Shown: positions 13,287-22,319, numbered from the stretch's first letter. The stretch is 55,420 nucleotides of DNA from an uncultured Collinsella sp. (GCA_900541025.1 UQIL01000016.1:1-55420); one strand, 5' to 3'. Numbers and translations are program-made. The notes: a model not told the origin generated them from the sequence alone.

Positions 13287-13570
13287 TTGGGGGTACGTAT
13301 CCCACCGGTCGCGGGCCCGACCACTAATACCTTTTTCACTCCGGCTGCAAGCAGAGTCGTTCAAAAGGTATTAGTGGTCGGGCCCGCTCCCTTACGTACT
13401 ACCATTGGGAACTTTGGCTGATAGTTATAGCGCAATGGGGGTTTGGCTGAAGGGACCTTTGGTATCCGTTCGGACACTTTGGCCCTCGATGAGCGTTTGG
13501 CTGATTGCTGCTTTGGGTACTGTTTGGGTTACTTTGGGTTTGTTTGATTTTTAATTGTTGGAGGGCTTGT
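13287..13570. repeat. Intergenic region with a long perfect hairpin and T/G-rich short repeats
   Basis: No gene is seen. A 24-bp perfect inverted repeat (13313-13336 and 13364-13387, arm starting CGGGCCCGACCACTAATACC) encloses a 27-nt loop, and outer GTACGTA/TACGTAC copies extend it. After it come three copies of TTTGGCTGA (13414, 13442, 13496) and several TTTGGGT units (13512-13540). The sequence is T/G-rich and low in GC compared with its surroundings. The hairpin could end the pit operon. The repeats look like degenerate or imported sequence. Confidence 0.65.
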
Positions 13571-14101
13571 ATGTCTTATTTGGATCTGGCTCGGGGTCGG
13601 TATTCTTGTCGTGAGTTTGAAGATCGGGCTGTGGAGCAGGCTGTAGTGGATGCCATTGTTGAGGCTGGGCGTATTGCTCCTTCTGCTTGCAATAATCATC
13701 CTTCTCGTGTGATGGTGTTGGATACACCTGAGCTTCTGGAGAAAGCTGCTGCTTGTCAGCCTCGGTTTGCTCGTGATGGGTCTATCTTTGGGGCTCCGCT
13801 TGTCTTCCTTATTTGCAGCGTTACCGATGACGCTTGGGTGCGCCCGTATGACCAGATGAATTCCAATGAAATCGATACGTCCATCGTGTGCGATCAGATG
13901 ATGATGGAGGCCACCGAGCAGGGCCTGGGAACGTGCTGGGTATGCCATTTTAAGCCTGAGGTGGCACAGGAGCAGTTCAATCTGCCCAAAGGCGTTTATC
14001 CCTATCACATGCTCGTCTGTGGCTATCCTGCCGACCACATCGCCGATCCCGAGCATCGCGAGGCCCGTACCATTCCCCTCTCCGACTTCCTCCTCAAGTA
14101 G
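13571..14101 (+). CDS. Nitroreductase-family flavoprotein
   Basis: A 176-residue protein starting at ATG 13571 (ribosome site GGAGGG); a longer upstream frame is hydrophobic noise in the repeat region. Nitroreductase features are the N-terminal ARGRYSCREFEDRAV with the FMN-contacting Arg-x-Ser-x-Arg pattern, APSACNNHPSRVMVL near residue 38, and the C-terminal GLGTCWVCHFKPE and VCGYPAD. These enzymes reduce nitro or quinone groups with NAD(P)H and FMN. Codon use changes within the gene: up to about 13815 it favours T-ending codons (GGT, TCT, CGT), after that C- or G-ending codons like its neighbours, suggesting a mosaic origin. The physiological substrate is unknown. Confidence 0.9.
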   Translation: MSYLDLARGRYSCREFEDRAVEQAVVDAIVEAGRIAPSACNNHPSRVMVLDTPELLEKAAACQPRFARDGSIFGAPLVFLICSVTDDAWVRPYDQMNSNEIDTSIVCDQMMMEATEQGLGTCWVCHFKPEVAQEQFNLPKGVYPYHMLVCGYPADHIADPEHREARTIPLSDFLLK

Positions 14102-14148
14102 GTTTTGGGACATGCCTTAAAACCTACCCTTGACCGCTCACCCGTTCG

Positions 14149-14186
14149 CCGAGTTCTGCGCCATTATGTGCAGGGCTCGGTTTTTT
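14149..14186 (+). terminator. Terminator of the nitroreductase gene
   Basis: Arms CCGAG..CTGC (14149-14159) and GCAG..CTCGG (14170-14180), with a symmetrical two-base bulge, are followed by TTTTTT on the plus strand. Confidence 0.8.
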
Positions 14187-14214
14187 ATGTTACGCACTCC
14201 GGCACAGTCATAAA

Positions 14215-14241
14215 AAAGGACCCGCAAGCTGCGGGTCCTTT
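14215..14241. terminator. Bidirectional terminator between nitroreductase and divIVA
   Basis: A perfect 11-bp stem AAAGGACCCGC/GCGGGTCCTTT with a 5-nt loop. On the minus strand it is followed by six U, so it mainly ends the divIVA-side operon. Confidence 0.88.
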
Positions 14242-14267
14242 CTAGGCACTAAATTGTAGGCCGAATG

Positions 14268-14942
14268 TTAGTCCAGGTCGTCGGCAGCAAAGTTGTCGAT
14301 CGGGGCGAAGGGATCGGCCACGGGGACAACCGGGTCAGCGACGGGCAGCGGCTCGGCGGGAACAGTCACTGCAGGAGAAGCGGCAGAACCGACCGGCGTG
14401 GAGGCCATCAGATCGGCCGGGAAGGAATTCTGGGCATCGTCCATGAAGTGCTGGATGAGCTTGAGATACTCTGCCTTGAACTCCTCACGGGAAGCCTTGA
14501 GACGATCGATCTCCTCGAGCTCGGCCTGCTTCTCGGTCAGAGCCTGGCGGATAACCTCGCGGGCCTTGGCGTCAGCCTCGTTGCGGATACGCTCAGCGTT
14601 CTCGTTAGCATCGTTGACGATAGTCTCAGCGGTCTGCTGGGCAGCGATCAGGGCAGCGGAAATCTGGCGCTCCTGAGCGGAGAAGTCAGGGGCGGGAGCA
14701 GCCACGGGGGCGGCAGGAACGGCCTGGGCGGTGGCATCCTGAGCTTGGGCAAGCTGAGCCTGCGCATCGGCAAGCTGCTGCTCGGTAGCAGTCAGACGAC
14801 CCTTAAGGTCGACGATCTTAGCGAGCATAGCGTCAACCTCGGAGGACAGCGTCTCCAAGAAGACGTCGACCTCAGCAGGATCGTAGCCACGCTTGGCCTC
14901 AGAGAAAGTCTGAGCCTGGATGTCTGCAGGGGTAATAGCCAT
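14268..14942 (-). CDS. divIVA: DivIVA-domain cell division/polarity protein
   Basis: A 224-residue coiled-coil protein starting at ATG 14942 (ribosome site AAAGGAG). The N-terminal DivIVA domain is clear: MAITPADIQAQTFSEAKRGY, then DPAEVDVFLETLSSEVDAML, with the FxxxKRGYDxxEVDxFL pattern. Residues 40-165 are predicted coiled coil interrupted by an Ala/Pro-rich hinge (about 70-85), and the C-terminus is a Pro/Val-rich tail. DivIVA binds negatively curved membrane at poles and septa and recruits growth or division proteins. It closes the ylm-type series yggS-sepF-yggT-divIVA, as in many Gram-positive bacteria, and is followed by a terminator. Confidence 0.93.
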   Translation of the reverse strand: MAITPADIQAQTFSEAKRGYDPAEVDVFLETLSSEVDAMLAKIVDLKGRLTATEQQLADAQAQLAQAQDATAQAVPAAPVAAPAPDFSAQERQISAALIAAQQTAETIVNDANENAERIRNEADAKAREVIRQALTEKQAELEEIDRLKASREEFKAEYLKLIQHFMDDAQNSFPADLMASTPVGSAASPAVTVPAEPLPVADPVVPVADPFAPIDNFAADDLD

Positions 14943-15003
14943 AACAAGTCTCCTTTTTCATCGCCTCGGCGCTACACGCCCGACGTAAGTTACTAAGTCA
15001 GTT

Positions 15004-15285
15004 CTACACGAGTATACCTATAAGAAGCTGCAGAACCAGCCTCTGCACCAACTGCAACGCAATAATCGCAACGACCGGCGAAAAATCGATACCGCCCATC
15101 GGCGGGATGAAACGACGGAACAGGTTGAGCCACGGACCGCACACGCTATCAAGCACCGCGGCAATATCCTGAAGCAAACCACCCTGCTTCATGGGAATCC
15201 ACGTCATAAAGCAGTAGACGACAATGAGCGTGGAATAGAAGTTGAACAGCGTGTTGACCAGCTGGACGATAGTGTAGATGTTGAT
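15004..15285 (-). CDS. yggT: YggT-family membrane protein with an apparent AUC start
   Basis: Translated from 15285 the protein is 93 residues: NIYTIVQLVNTLFNFYSTLI, then VVYCFMTWIP near residues 22-32, and a second hydrophobic repeat ending LQLLIGILV. This is the usual YggT layout of two hydrophobic hairpins and the usual length. No ATG, GTG or TTG is in frame before the internal ATG at 15207, which would remove the first membrane segment. The reading frame upstream meets the sepF stop (15307-15309) directly. The sequence GACGAGGAG lies 6 bp before an ATC codon at 15285, so AUC initiation is the best fit; AUU at 15291 is another option. YggT is linked to cell division and osmotic or chloroplast-like membrane organisation. 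Confidence 0.75.
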   Translation of the reverse strand: MNIYTIVQLVNTLFNFYSTLIVVYCFMTWIPMKQGGLLQDIAAVLDSVCGPWLNLFRRFIPPMGGIDFSPVVAIIALQLVQRLVLQLLIGILV

Positions 15286-15306
15286 GGGAATCTCCTCGTC
15301 TTGTCT

Positions 15307-16029
15307 TTACTTAAGGTAGCCGTCGGCACGAAGCTTCTTGAGATCGGAATCTTTGACCTCGCAACCGGCGGGCAGCACCATGAACACGCGGTCGCCCACC
15401 TCCTTGACCGTGGCACCCAGACCGCAGGCAAAGCCGTAAGAGAAGTCCAAGACGCGCTTGGCAACTTCGGTGCGTACGCCCACAAAAATCAGTGCGACAG
15501 GCTGCTTGGTGCGAACGCGGCGCACCACGGTCTCCACGTCGTCATAGCTCTCGGGGCGCAGGACATAGGCCGGCAGCTGCGGCGTGGCGTTGATGATATT
15601 GCTCGCATAGGCCGAGGCATCGCTCGGTGCAGGCGCGGGTGCAGCGGCGGCACGGGCGCGGGTATTCTCGGCGTAGCTCGACGGCGTGTCATAGGCACCA
15701 GGACGATAACCGCTCGCAACACTGTCCTGCGAGCGCGAAGGCGGGTTATACGTCGTGGCATGGCGGGAGTCATCGCCGACCAGCTGACCGGAGCGCGTAT
15801 ACACGGCAACTGACTCAGCTTCACCGCGGCGCGTCTGGCCAAGCAGGCCGTTGCTCGGCTCGTCTTGGGTGTAGAAGCCCTCGCCCGAAGCACCACTGTA
15901 GCCGTTGTTCTGATAGCCATCGTCGTAGCCGTCATCGTAGCCGTAGTCGTCGTCCTGGCCATAACCCTGGTCGTAACCCTGCTGGCCGCCCAGGTGCATC
16001 TTATTTTTAATCTCGTCAAGGAAGCCCAT
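15307..16029 (-). CDS. sepF: SepF, FtsZ-binding division protein
   Basis: A 240-residue protein starting at ATG 16029 (MGFLDEIKNKMHLGG), the amphipathic membrane-targeting helix typical of SepF. A longer frame to 16080 has no ribosome site. Residues about 16-55 form a Tyr/Asp/Gly-rich linker (GYDQGYGQDDDYGYDDGYDD), unusually long and repetitive. After a further variable linker, the SepF domain spans about 155-240 (RPESYDDVETVVRRVRTKQP, then VGVRTEVAKRVLDFSYGFAC). SepF tethers FtsZ to the membrane and bundles its filaments. It lies between yggS and yggT as in other Gram-positive ylm clusters. Confidence 0.95.
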   Translation of the reverse strand: MGFLDEIKNKMHLGGQQGYDQGYGQDDDYGYDDGYDDGYQNNGYSGASGEGFYTQDEPSNGLLGQTRRGEAESVAVYTRSGQLVGDDSRHATTYNPPSRSQDSVASGYRPGAYDTPSSYAENTRARAAAAPAPAPSDASAYASNIINATPQLPAYVLRPESYDDVETVVRRVRTKQPVALIFVGVRTEVAKRVLDFSYGFACGLGATVKEVGDRVFMVLPAGCEVKDSDLKKLRADGYLK

Positions 16030-16089
16030 GGTTGTGTCCTCTCGCGGTTTAGTGCAGGCGCCCCGATAATCAGTGCGCACTTCAGAGCC

Positions 16090-16827
16090 TTATTTTACTG
16101 CAAACTCCGGGCTAAATACTACCCTGCCCAGGCGAACGAGCGTAGAGCCCTCCTCAAGGGCAGACTCAAAGTCCTCGCTCATACCGCAGGAAAGCTCAGG
16201 CAGGTTCAAATCGGGATGCGCCGCCTCCAGCTCATCCCTCAGCTCACGAAGCCCCGCAAAGGTGCGGCGTGCCACATCCTTATTCCCCCGGGGCGCCATA
16301 GTCATAAGCCCCTGTACGCAAATTCCCTCAAGTTCTGCAAGCTCACCCGCGGCGGCGCGAATCTCATCGGGTGAAAAGCCTCCCTTCGACTCCTCACCAC
16401 TCACATTGACCTCAATGAGCACACGCTGGGGGCCGACGAGCTCGCCTGCCTCAATCTTGCGAACAGCACGGCTCGAGATCGCCTGCGCCAGATGCAGCGA
16501 ACCCACCGAGTGAATCAGCTCGGCTGAGCCCAGCACCGCATTGATCTTATTGGTCTGCAGGTTGCCGATCATATCGAAGCGCACCTCGGGCAGCTCCGGA
16601 TGCTCCGCCAGACCCGTGAGCTTGCGAACCAGCTCCTGCGGGCGGTTCTCGGCAAAATGGCGATACCCCGCCTGGATGGCGGCAACGGTCTCATCGACAC
16701 CAACGGTCTTGGACACGGCAATGAGGCTCGCGGCGTCGTGGGGACGGCCCGCGCGATCGAGCGCCGCATAAAAACGTTCCAGAATCTGCTCGCGGCGAGC
16801 GCGCATCAAGTCCAAATAGTTATCCAT
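16090..16827 (-). CDS. yggS: YggS/PLPBP family pyridoxal phosphate homeostasis protein
   Basis: A 245-residue protein starting at ATG 16827 (ribosome site GGAGGCG); the frame reaching 16911 crosses a hairpin and is rejected. The PLP-binding lysine is Lys40 in LIAVSKT. Other family blocks are HFAENRPQELVRK, FDMIGNLQTNK (the family's FHxIGxLQxNK block, with Asp for His), and the C-terminal LSCGMSEDFESALEEGST with VRLGRVVF. These cytosolic TIM-barrel proteins bind PLP without known catalytic activity and keep vitamin B6 and amino acid pools balanced. In Gram-positive clusters it usually follows pgeF; here the pst operon separates the two. Confidence 0.95.
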   Translation of the reverse strand: MDNYLDLMRARREQILERFYAALDRAGRPHDAASLIAVSKTVGVDETVAAIQAGYRHFAENRPQELVRKLTGLAEHPELPEVRFDMIGNLQTNKINAVLGSAELIHSVGSLHLAQAISSRAVRKIEAGELVGPQRVLIEVNVSGEESKGGFSPDEIRAAAGELAELEGICVQGLMTMAPRGNKDVARRTFAGLRELRDELEAAHPDLNLPELSCGMSEDFESALEEGSTLVRLGRVVFSPEFAVK

Positions 16828-16877
16828 TGCCAATCGCCTCCGCTGACAGCCAAACAAGTAGTCCCATGCTAACGCAA

Positions 16878-16909
16878 GAGCGCGGCCCCGCATGTGCAAG
16901 GCCGCGCTC
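16878..16909 (-). terminator. Hairpin between phoU and yggS
   Basis: A perfect 10-bp stem GAGCGCGGCC/GGCCGCGCTC with a 12-nt loop lies 37 bp after the phoU stop. There is no U-run, so it may be a weak terminator or an RNA-stabilising hairpin separating pst-phoU from yggS. Confidence 0.55.
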
Positions 16910-16946
16910 ACTTAGGTATTTACAATCTTTCGACGAACGGGGTTAC

Positions 16947-17804
16947 TTACTCCTCGTCGTCCTCGCCATCGCCCTCATCCTCAAGATGATCGAGCAGGTA
17001 GCGAAGACCCTCGCTGACCTCGTTAACGGGCACCTTGGCAACGTAGCGTGCATCGACGGCGGGCCTCATGATAACACCCTCGCCCGAAGGCACGCGCATG
17101 CTCTCGAGCTCATCCTCATCAGTGCAGGCGATATCACCGGCAGTCATACGCTGTCCGGTCAACAGGAAGGTCAGACGGCAGGCGGCATCGATGGAAATCG
17201 AGGCGATGCGATCGAGATAGCGCGATACCATGATGGCGCGGCGCAGGTCGTCATAGTTGCTGTCGTCGTCCATAAAATCGCCCGTGTCCATGCGGTTAAA
17301 GGTGCGGAAGAACTTCTCGTAGGCGGCGTGCACTGGCTCGTCCTCGACGGCCAAGTTGCAGATGATGGACATGTCGTTGGTGACGAGCGCAGAAAGCGAA
17401 GAGCCCAGCACCTGGTAGACGGCCTCAGCCTCGGCCTCGACCGTGCCGACAAGCTCCTTGGGCAGCGAGATGTCGGCCTTGATCATATGACGCGTGGCGC
17501 GGCAAATCTGGCGAACCTTATCGGTCATGCGCTGCAGGTTAAAGTCGACGTAGATGATCGTCTGCAGCAAGCGGAAGTCGGAGGCGACCGGTGACTGCGT
17601 GGCAATCAGGTTGTAGCAGACGGCCTCCAGGTTGGCGCAGCGTGCGTCAATCGAAAGCGTGCGCTTCTTGGTCTTGGTGGCGAGCTTGCGGTCGTCGGTC
17701 ACATAGGCCTTCACGGCATCGTGGAGGGCCAGATCGACGGCCTCGTAGATGCTCAGCATCTCGTGACGGGCCTCGATGAGCTGACGGGAAAACAGTTTGC
17801 GCAT
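16947..17804 (-). CDS. phoU: PhoU phosphate signalling protein
   Basis: A 285-residue, all-helical protein (MRKLFSRQLIEARHEMLSIY at the start). Two PhoU repeats are visible: VAYNLIATQSP-like text reads VCYNLIATQSPVASDFRLLQ near 62-82, and a C-terminal repeat has VSRYLDRIASISIDAACRL. The tail is longer than usual, with an acidic C-terminus (EDEGDGEDDEE). PhoU links the Pst transporter to the PhoR sensor and limits phosphate uptake. It follows pstB by 92 bp, in the conserved pstSCAB-phoU order. No phoBR genes are in the window. Confidence 0.93.
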   Translation of the reverse strand: MRKLFSRQLIEARHEMLSIYEAVDLALHDAVKAYVTDDRKLATKTKKRTLSIDARCANLEAVCYNLIATQSPVASDFRLLQTIIYVDFNLQRMTDKVRQICRATRHMIKADISLPKELVGTVEAEAEAVYQVLGSSLSALVTNDMSIICNLAVEDEPVHAAYEKFFRTFNRMDTGDFMDDDSNYDDLRRAIMVSRYLDRIASISIDAACRLTFLLTGQRMTAGDIACTDEDELESMRVPSGEGVIMRPAVDARYVAKVPVNEVSEGLRYLLDHLEDEGDGEDDEE

Positions 17805-17896
17805 GGTTCACTCCAATCAGTTGGGTGCGGTCATGCCGCCCGCACAGTGAATACGCACCGGACCAGATCCGATCGGCTTGGGACTAGTCGCACCGA

Positions 17897-18700
<804 letters not shown>

Positions 18701-18712
18701 GGGACTCCTTAA

Positions 18713-19618
18713 CTAGCGACGCTTACGCGACAGGAAGCGCGCAAACAGGTTGAAGGCCAAAATGATCACCATCAGCAAGAGCGCAGTGCCGTAGGCTGCG
18801 TTCATGTTGATGCCGTCGTTGGCAAGCAGGTACAGGTGAACGGTCATGGGACGACCGGAATCGAGCGGCGAAATAGGTAGATTGATGGCCTGGCCCATGG
18901 TGTAGAGCACCACGGCGGTCTCGCCGATGGCACGGCCGATGGCAAGGACGATGCCCGTGGCAATACGGCCAAAGGCAGAAGGAAGCACGATCTTGGAGAC
19001 AACCTGCCACTTGGTGGCACCCAGGCCGTACGCGCCCCAACGGATATAGCGCGGAACGGCGCGAATGGCCTCTTCGGTGGTGCGCATGACGATGGGAAGC
19101 ATCAAGAGCGCGAGTGCCAGGGCGGCCGAGACCATCGAAAGGCCCAGACCCATAGCCTCGACAAACAAGGCGTAGCCAAACAGGCCCATAACGATGGAGG
19201 GCACCGAGGCCAAAGCGTCAGCAGCGTAGCGAATGAGCTCGACGACCTTGCCCTGCTTGGCGTACTCGGCCAGATAGACGGCTGCCAGCACAGCGATCGG
19301 CGTGCAGATAAGCATGGCGAGTGCCGTCACATAGACGGTCGAGACGATTGTGGGCCAAATTCCGCCCTCGGCGTTGACGCCCTGGGGCCAACCGAAGATA
19401 AAGTCGAGCGAGATATGCGGCAGGCCGTTAATGACCACGTAGGCGATGATAGCGACCAGCACCAGCGTGGTGATGTATGCCGCGGCACGGAACACGCCAA
19501 GCATGATCTTGTTGGACAGGTCCTTGTTGATGCGGCCCTTCTTGCCGTGGGAAAGGGCACGCTTGATGCGCTCGCGCGACGAGGTCGTATCGACCGTCGT
19601 GTCAACGGAATCGGACAT
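18713..19618 (-). CDS. pstA: Phosphate ABC transporter permease PstA
   Basis: A 301-residue membrane protein with six predicted helices and a charged, Ser/Thr/Arg/Lys-rich N-terminus of about 45 residues. The permease EAA-type loop is present as VMRTTEEAIRAVPRYIRWGA and GLGATKWQVVSKIVLPSA. It forms the channel with PstC. The start ATG 19618 lies 3 bp beyond the pstC stop, so the two are coupled. The C-terminus is basic (RFLSRKRR). The call is confident from family motif and operon position. Confidence 0.97.
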   Translation of the reverse strand: MSDSVDTTVDTTSSRERIKRALSHGKKGRINKDLSNKIMLGVFRAAAYITTLVLVAIIAYVVINGLPHISLDFIFGWPQGVNAEGGIWPTIVSTVYVTALAMLICTPIAVLAAVYLAEYAKQGKVVELIRYAADALASVPSIVMGLFGYALFVEAMGLGLSMVSAALALALLMLPIVMRTTEEAIRAVPRYIRWGAYGLGATKWQVVSKIVLPSAFGRIATGIVLAIGRAIGETAVVLYTMGQAINLPISPLDSGRPMTVHLYLLANDGINMNAAYGTALLLMVIILAFNLFARFLSRKRR

Positions 19619-19621
19619 AGC

Positions 19622-20557
19622 CTACCCCCTCTTCTTCTTGGAAATCAGACGGACGATGCCCACCAGCGTGGCGGAGATGATAAACAGGACAACGCCCATG
19701 CCGAACAGAGCCGAGCGGTGCAGGCCCGAGGAATAACTCATGTCGAGCGCAATCTGACTCGTGAGCGTCGAGATGGGGCTCGCAATGCTGTCGGGAATAA
19801 CCGGGGCGTTACCTACGACCATGAGCACGGCCATGGTCTCGCCGATGGCACGGCCCATACCCAGCACGATGGCATCAACGATACCCAGCTTCGCGGCAGG
19901 TAGCACGACCTTATAGATGGTCTGCCACTTTGTGGCGCCCATGGCATACGATGCCTCGCGAATGCCCATGGGAATGGAATTGAGGGCATCTATGGTGAGC
20001 GTGGTGATGGTAGGGACGATCATGATGGCGAGCACGAACCACGCCGTCAGTGCGCCAAATCCAAGGCCGCCGGTCAGCTGGGCGATAAACGGGCGGATGA
20101 TGATCATGCCGAAGAAGCCGTAGATGATGGAGGGGATGCCCGCCAGCAGGTCGACAGCGGGGCTAATGAGCCTGCGCACGCGCTTGCTGGCGATCTCGAC
20201 CAGATACACGGCTGTGCCCACACCCAACGGCACGCCCATGGCAAGGGCACCGACCGTCACCAGGCCAGAGCCCGCCAGCAGCGACATGATGCCGTAGTGA
20301 CCCTCAGAGGGCGCCCACGTAAAGCTAAAGAAGTCCACCAGACCGATGTCGGTAAAGACCGGCAGCGCCGAGTACGTGGTAAAGACAAAGATCAGGATGA
20401 CGGTGACGACCGCCAAGAACGCGCAGGCAAAGAAGATCCACTGCAGCGCCTTCTCCTTAAGATAGGTGCTGCGTGACACCAACGCCAACTCACGCTTTTT
20501 GGGCACCTGCGCCTCATGCTCAATCTGGGGGGTTTCCCGTGCTTCCACGCTACTCAC
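19622..20557 (-). CDS. pstC: Phosphate ABC transporter permease PstC
   Basis: A 311-residue membrane protein. After a cytoplasmic N-terminus of about 35 residues it shows six helices and the PstC loop SIPMGIREASYAMGATKWQT leading into YKVVLPAAKLGIVDAIVLGM. The DLLAGIPSIIYGFFG segment is characteristic of the family. The start at 20557 overlaps the end of pstS by 8 bp, and the stop is 3 bp before pstA, so the transporter genes are translationally coupled. With PstA it forms the membrane channel for phosphate. Confidence 0.97.
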   Translation of the reverse strand: MSSVEARETPQIEHEAQVPKKRELALVSRSTYLKEKALQWIFFACAFLAVVTVILIFVFTTYSALPVFTDIGLVDFFSFTWAPSEGHYGIMSLLAGSGLVTVGALAMGVPLGVGTAVYLVEIASKRVRRLISPAVDLLAGIPSIIYGFFGMIIIRPFIAQLTGGLGFGALTAWFVLAIMIVPTITTLTIDALNSIPMGIREASYAMGATKWQTIYKVVLPAAKLGIVDAIVLGMGRAIGETMAVLMVVGNAPVIPDSIASPISTLTSQIALDMSYSSGLHRSALFGMGVVLFIISATLVGIVRLISKKKRG

Positions 20558-21386
20558 TCCCCTTTCCGTCGTTGGTGACGGGAATAAAGCCCGCCTCGCG
20601 AATCTGCTTGTCCATCTTCTCGGATGTCACATAGTCAATGTAGTCCTGCGCCTGCTGCGAAGGCGTACCCTTCACAAAGAAGTAAAGGTCACGCGAGATG
20701 GGATAGCCGCCACTTGCGACCGTCTTCTCGGATGCCTCGACATGGTTGACTGAAACGGCCTTAACCGAGGTCTTGGCGTTGAGGCTCTCGACAAAACCCA
20801 GCGAGATGTAGCCAATAGCGCCACGTGAGCGGGATACGACATCGCGTACCTGGCCCGTACCCGAAAGAACAGCCGAGCGGCGATCGAACGGCGCGCCGTC
20901 CATCACGATAGTGCGGAAGGCCTCGCGCGTACCGGACGCCTCGTCGCGGTTGATAACCTGAATCTTCAGGTCCTCTCCGCCGACCTCTTTCCAGTTGGTG
21001 ATCTTGCCGGCGTAAATATCGCGGAGCAGCTCGGTCGAGAGATTGTCGACCGGGTTGTCGTCGTTCACGATGACTGCAATGCCGTCGTGTGCGATAACGA
21101 TAGGCGTCAGGCCCAAATCCTGCTCGTCGGCATTGAGGCCACGAGACGAGCTGGCGATGTCGGCGGTGCCGGCGCTAACAGCTTCGATGCCAGCAGATGA
21201 GCCAAGGCCGGAGACGAGCACGTCGATGCCGGTCTCTTCCTTAAAGCCCTCGGCCGCAATCTCGGCAATGGGAAGGCAGGTGGTCGAGCCGGCCACGGTA
21301 ATAGAAGACGTAGAAGATCCCGAGGAGCAGGCGCACAGCGTGAGCGCGAGCACTGCTGCACTCAGGACCGATGCGATCTTTCTCAT
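20550..21386 (-). CDS. pstS: Phosphate-binding lipoprotein PstS
   Basis: A 278-residue lipoprotein starting at ATG 21386. The signal peptide is MRKIASVLSAAVLALTLCAC, with the lipobox LCAC, so lipidation would be at Cys20. The mature protein begins with SSGSSTSSITVAGSTTCLPI, the PstS phosphate-binding GSTT motif. A second ligand loop, NRDEASGTREAF, lies near residue 165. It captures phosphate outside the membrane and passes it to PstCA. Its ATG overlaps the pgeF stop (ATGA), so pstS appears translationally coupled to pgeF, an unusual arrangement. The longer frame upstream is inside pgeF and is not used. Confidence 0.97.
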   Translation of the reverse strand: MRKIASVLSAAVLALTLCACSSGSSTSSITVAGSTTCLPIAEIAAEGFKEETGIDVLVSGLGSSAGIEAVSAGTADIASSSRGLNADEQDLGLTPIVIAHDGIAVIVNDDNPVDNLSTELLRDIYAGKITNWKEVGGEDLKIQVINRDEASGTREAFRTIVMDGAPFDRRSAVLSGTGQVRDVVSRSRGAIGYISLGFVESLNAKTSVKAVSVNHVEASEKTVASGGYPISRDLYFFVKGTPSQQAQDYIDYVTSEKMDKQIREAGFIPVTNDGKGSE

Positions 21387-22183
21387 AGCATCACGCCGAT
21401 CGCAGCATGGCGCCCACAGGTCCCGCCCTCGTTGCGATAGGAATAAAAGCGGTCGTTTTGACGCACGGTGGAAAGTTTGGTGTCCACAATGCCATTCACA
21501 TCGACACCGGCATCCACCAGCGCCTCGCGAATGGCGGCGGAAAGATCGAGCATACGGGAAGCGGTAGCATCGATGCACGCGAACTCGGCGGCAAAGCGAT
21601 CCATAAGTTCTTGGGACACCTCATACTCGTCGCCCAGGATATGGGGCCCAATATAAGCAGAGATGTCCTCCGGCGTGCAGCCAGCCGCCTCGCAGAGTGC
21701 TTGGCAGGCCTTGGCGGAAATGCGTGCAATCGTGCCCTTCCAGCCAGAATGCACCACGGCAAAGCCGCCGGGAGCCACCAGCACCACGGGAACACAATCG
21801 GCAAAGCAGAGCATCACGGGCACCTTATGCGCCGTGCAGACGAGGGCATCACAGCCCTCGGCAATCTGCTCACGAATGTTCTCGAGATCTTCGGCGCCGT
21901 TCGAGGTCACCGTCACGACATGGTCACCGTGTACTTGATTGGGGACAAGCAAGTTGTGCTCGCACTCGGCGGCACCCATGGCCTCGAGTACGCGGCGACG
22001 ATTTTCTTGAACGGTAAAGGGGTCATCGCCAACATGCGAGCCCAGATTGAGCGAGGAGTACGCATCTTCGGAAACGCCACCAGTGCGCTCGGTAAAGGCA
22101 AAGCGGACATCGTGCGTCGCGCCCTCTACCAACGTAACTCCATCATGGTCGACACGCGAAACGTTGTCCGCACGTGCTGCCAT
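21383..22183 (-). CDS. pgeF: PgeF / YfiH (laccase-domain) peptidoglycan editing factor or purine nucleosidase
   Basis: A 266-residue protein starting at ATG 22183 (ribosome site TTAGGAGGC). Family blocks are RFAFTERTGGVSEDAYSSLN, LVPNQVHGDHV with one metal His, ADCVPVVL with the metal Cys, and VVHSGWKGT with the second His, plus YIGPHILGDEYEV. Members bind zinc. They have been reported to act on purine nucleosides and to prevent misincorporation in peptidoglycan precursors. It lies directly downstream of ftsZ as in Gram-positive ylmD, but then overlaps pstS. Confident at family level; the exact reaction is from literature on relatives. Confidence 0.93.
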   Translation of the reverse strand: MAARADNVSRVDHDGVTLVEGATHDVRFAFTERTGGVSEDAYSSLNLGSHVGDDPFTVQENRRRVLEAMGAAECEHNLLVPNQVHGDHVVTVTSNGAEDLENIREQIAEGCDALVCTAHKVPVMLCFADCVPVVLVAPGGFAVVHSGWKGTIARISAKACQALCEAAGCTPEDISAYIGPHILGDEYEVSQELMDRFAAEFACIDATASRMLDLSAAIREALVDAGVDVNGIVDTKLSTVRQNDRFYSYRNEGGTCGRHAAIGVML

Positions 22184-22319
22184 ACTAAAGCCTCCTAATA
22201 ACACAAGTATCGCGGCGAAGCCGCAGCAGTCCGTGTCATACGGCTGCCATACTTCTTTAAAAGGATACCCGCAGCGGTAGGGACCAAACGTAAAGGGAAC
22301 GTAAGGAGATTGGAGGCTT

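Noticed and set aside
15004..16029. SepF-YggT fusion by stop-codon readthrough
   Set aside because: The frames are the same and only one stop separates them, but a ribosome site directly precedes a plausible yggT start and both are normally separate proteins. Kept only as an alternative.
20550..21578. Longer PstS starting at 21578
   Set aside because: The extra N-terminus overlaps pgeF in another frame; the start at 21386 gives a proper lipoprotein signal.
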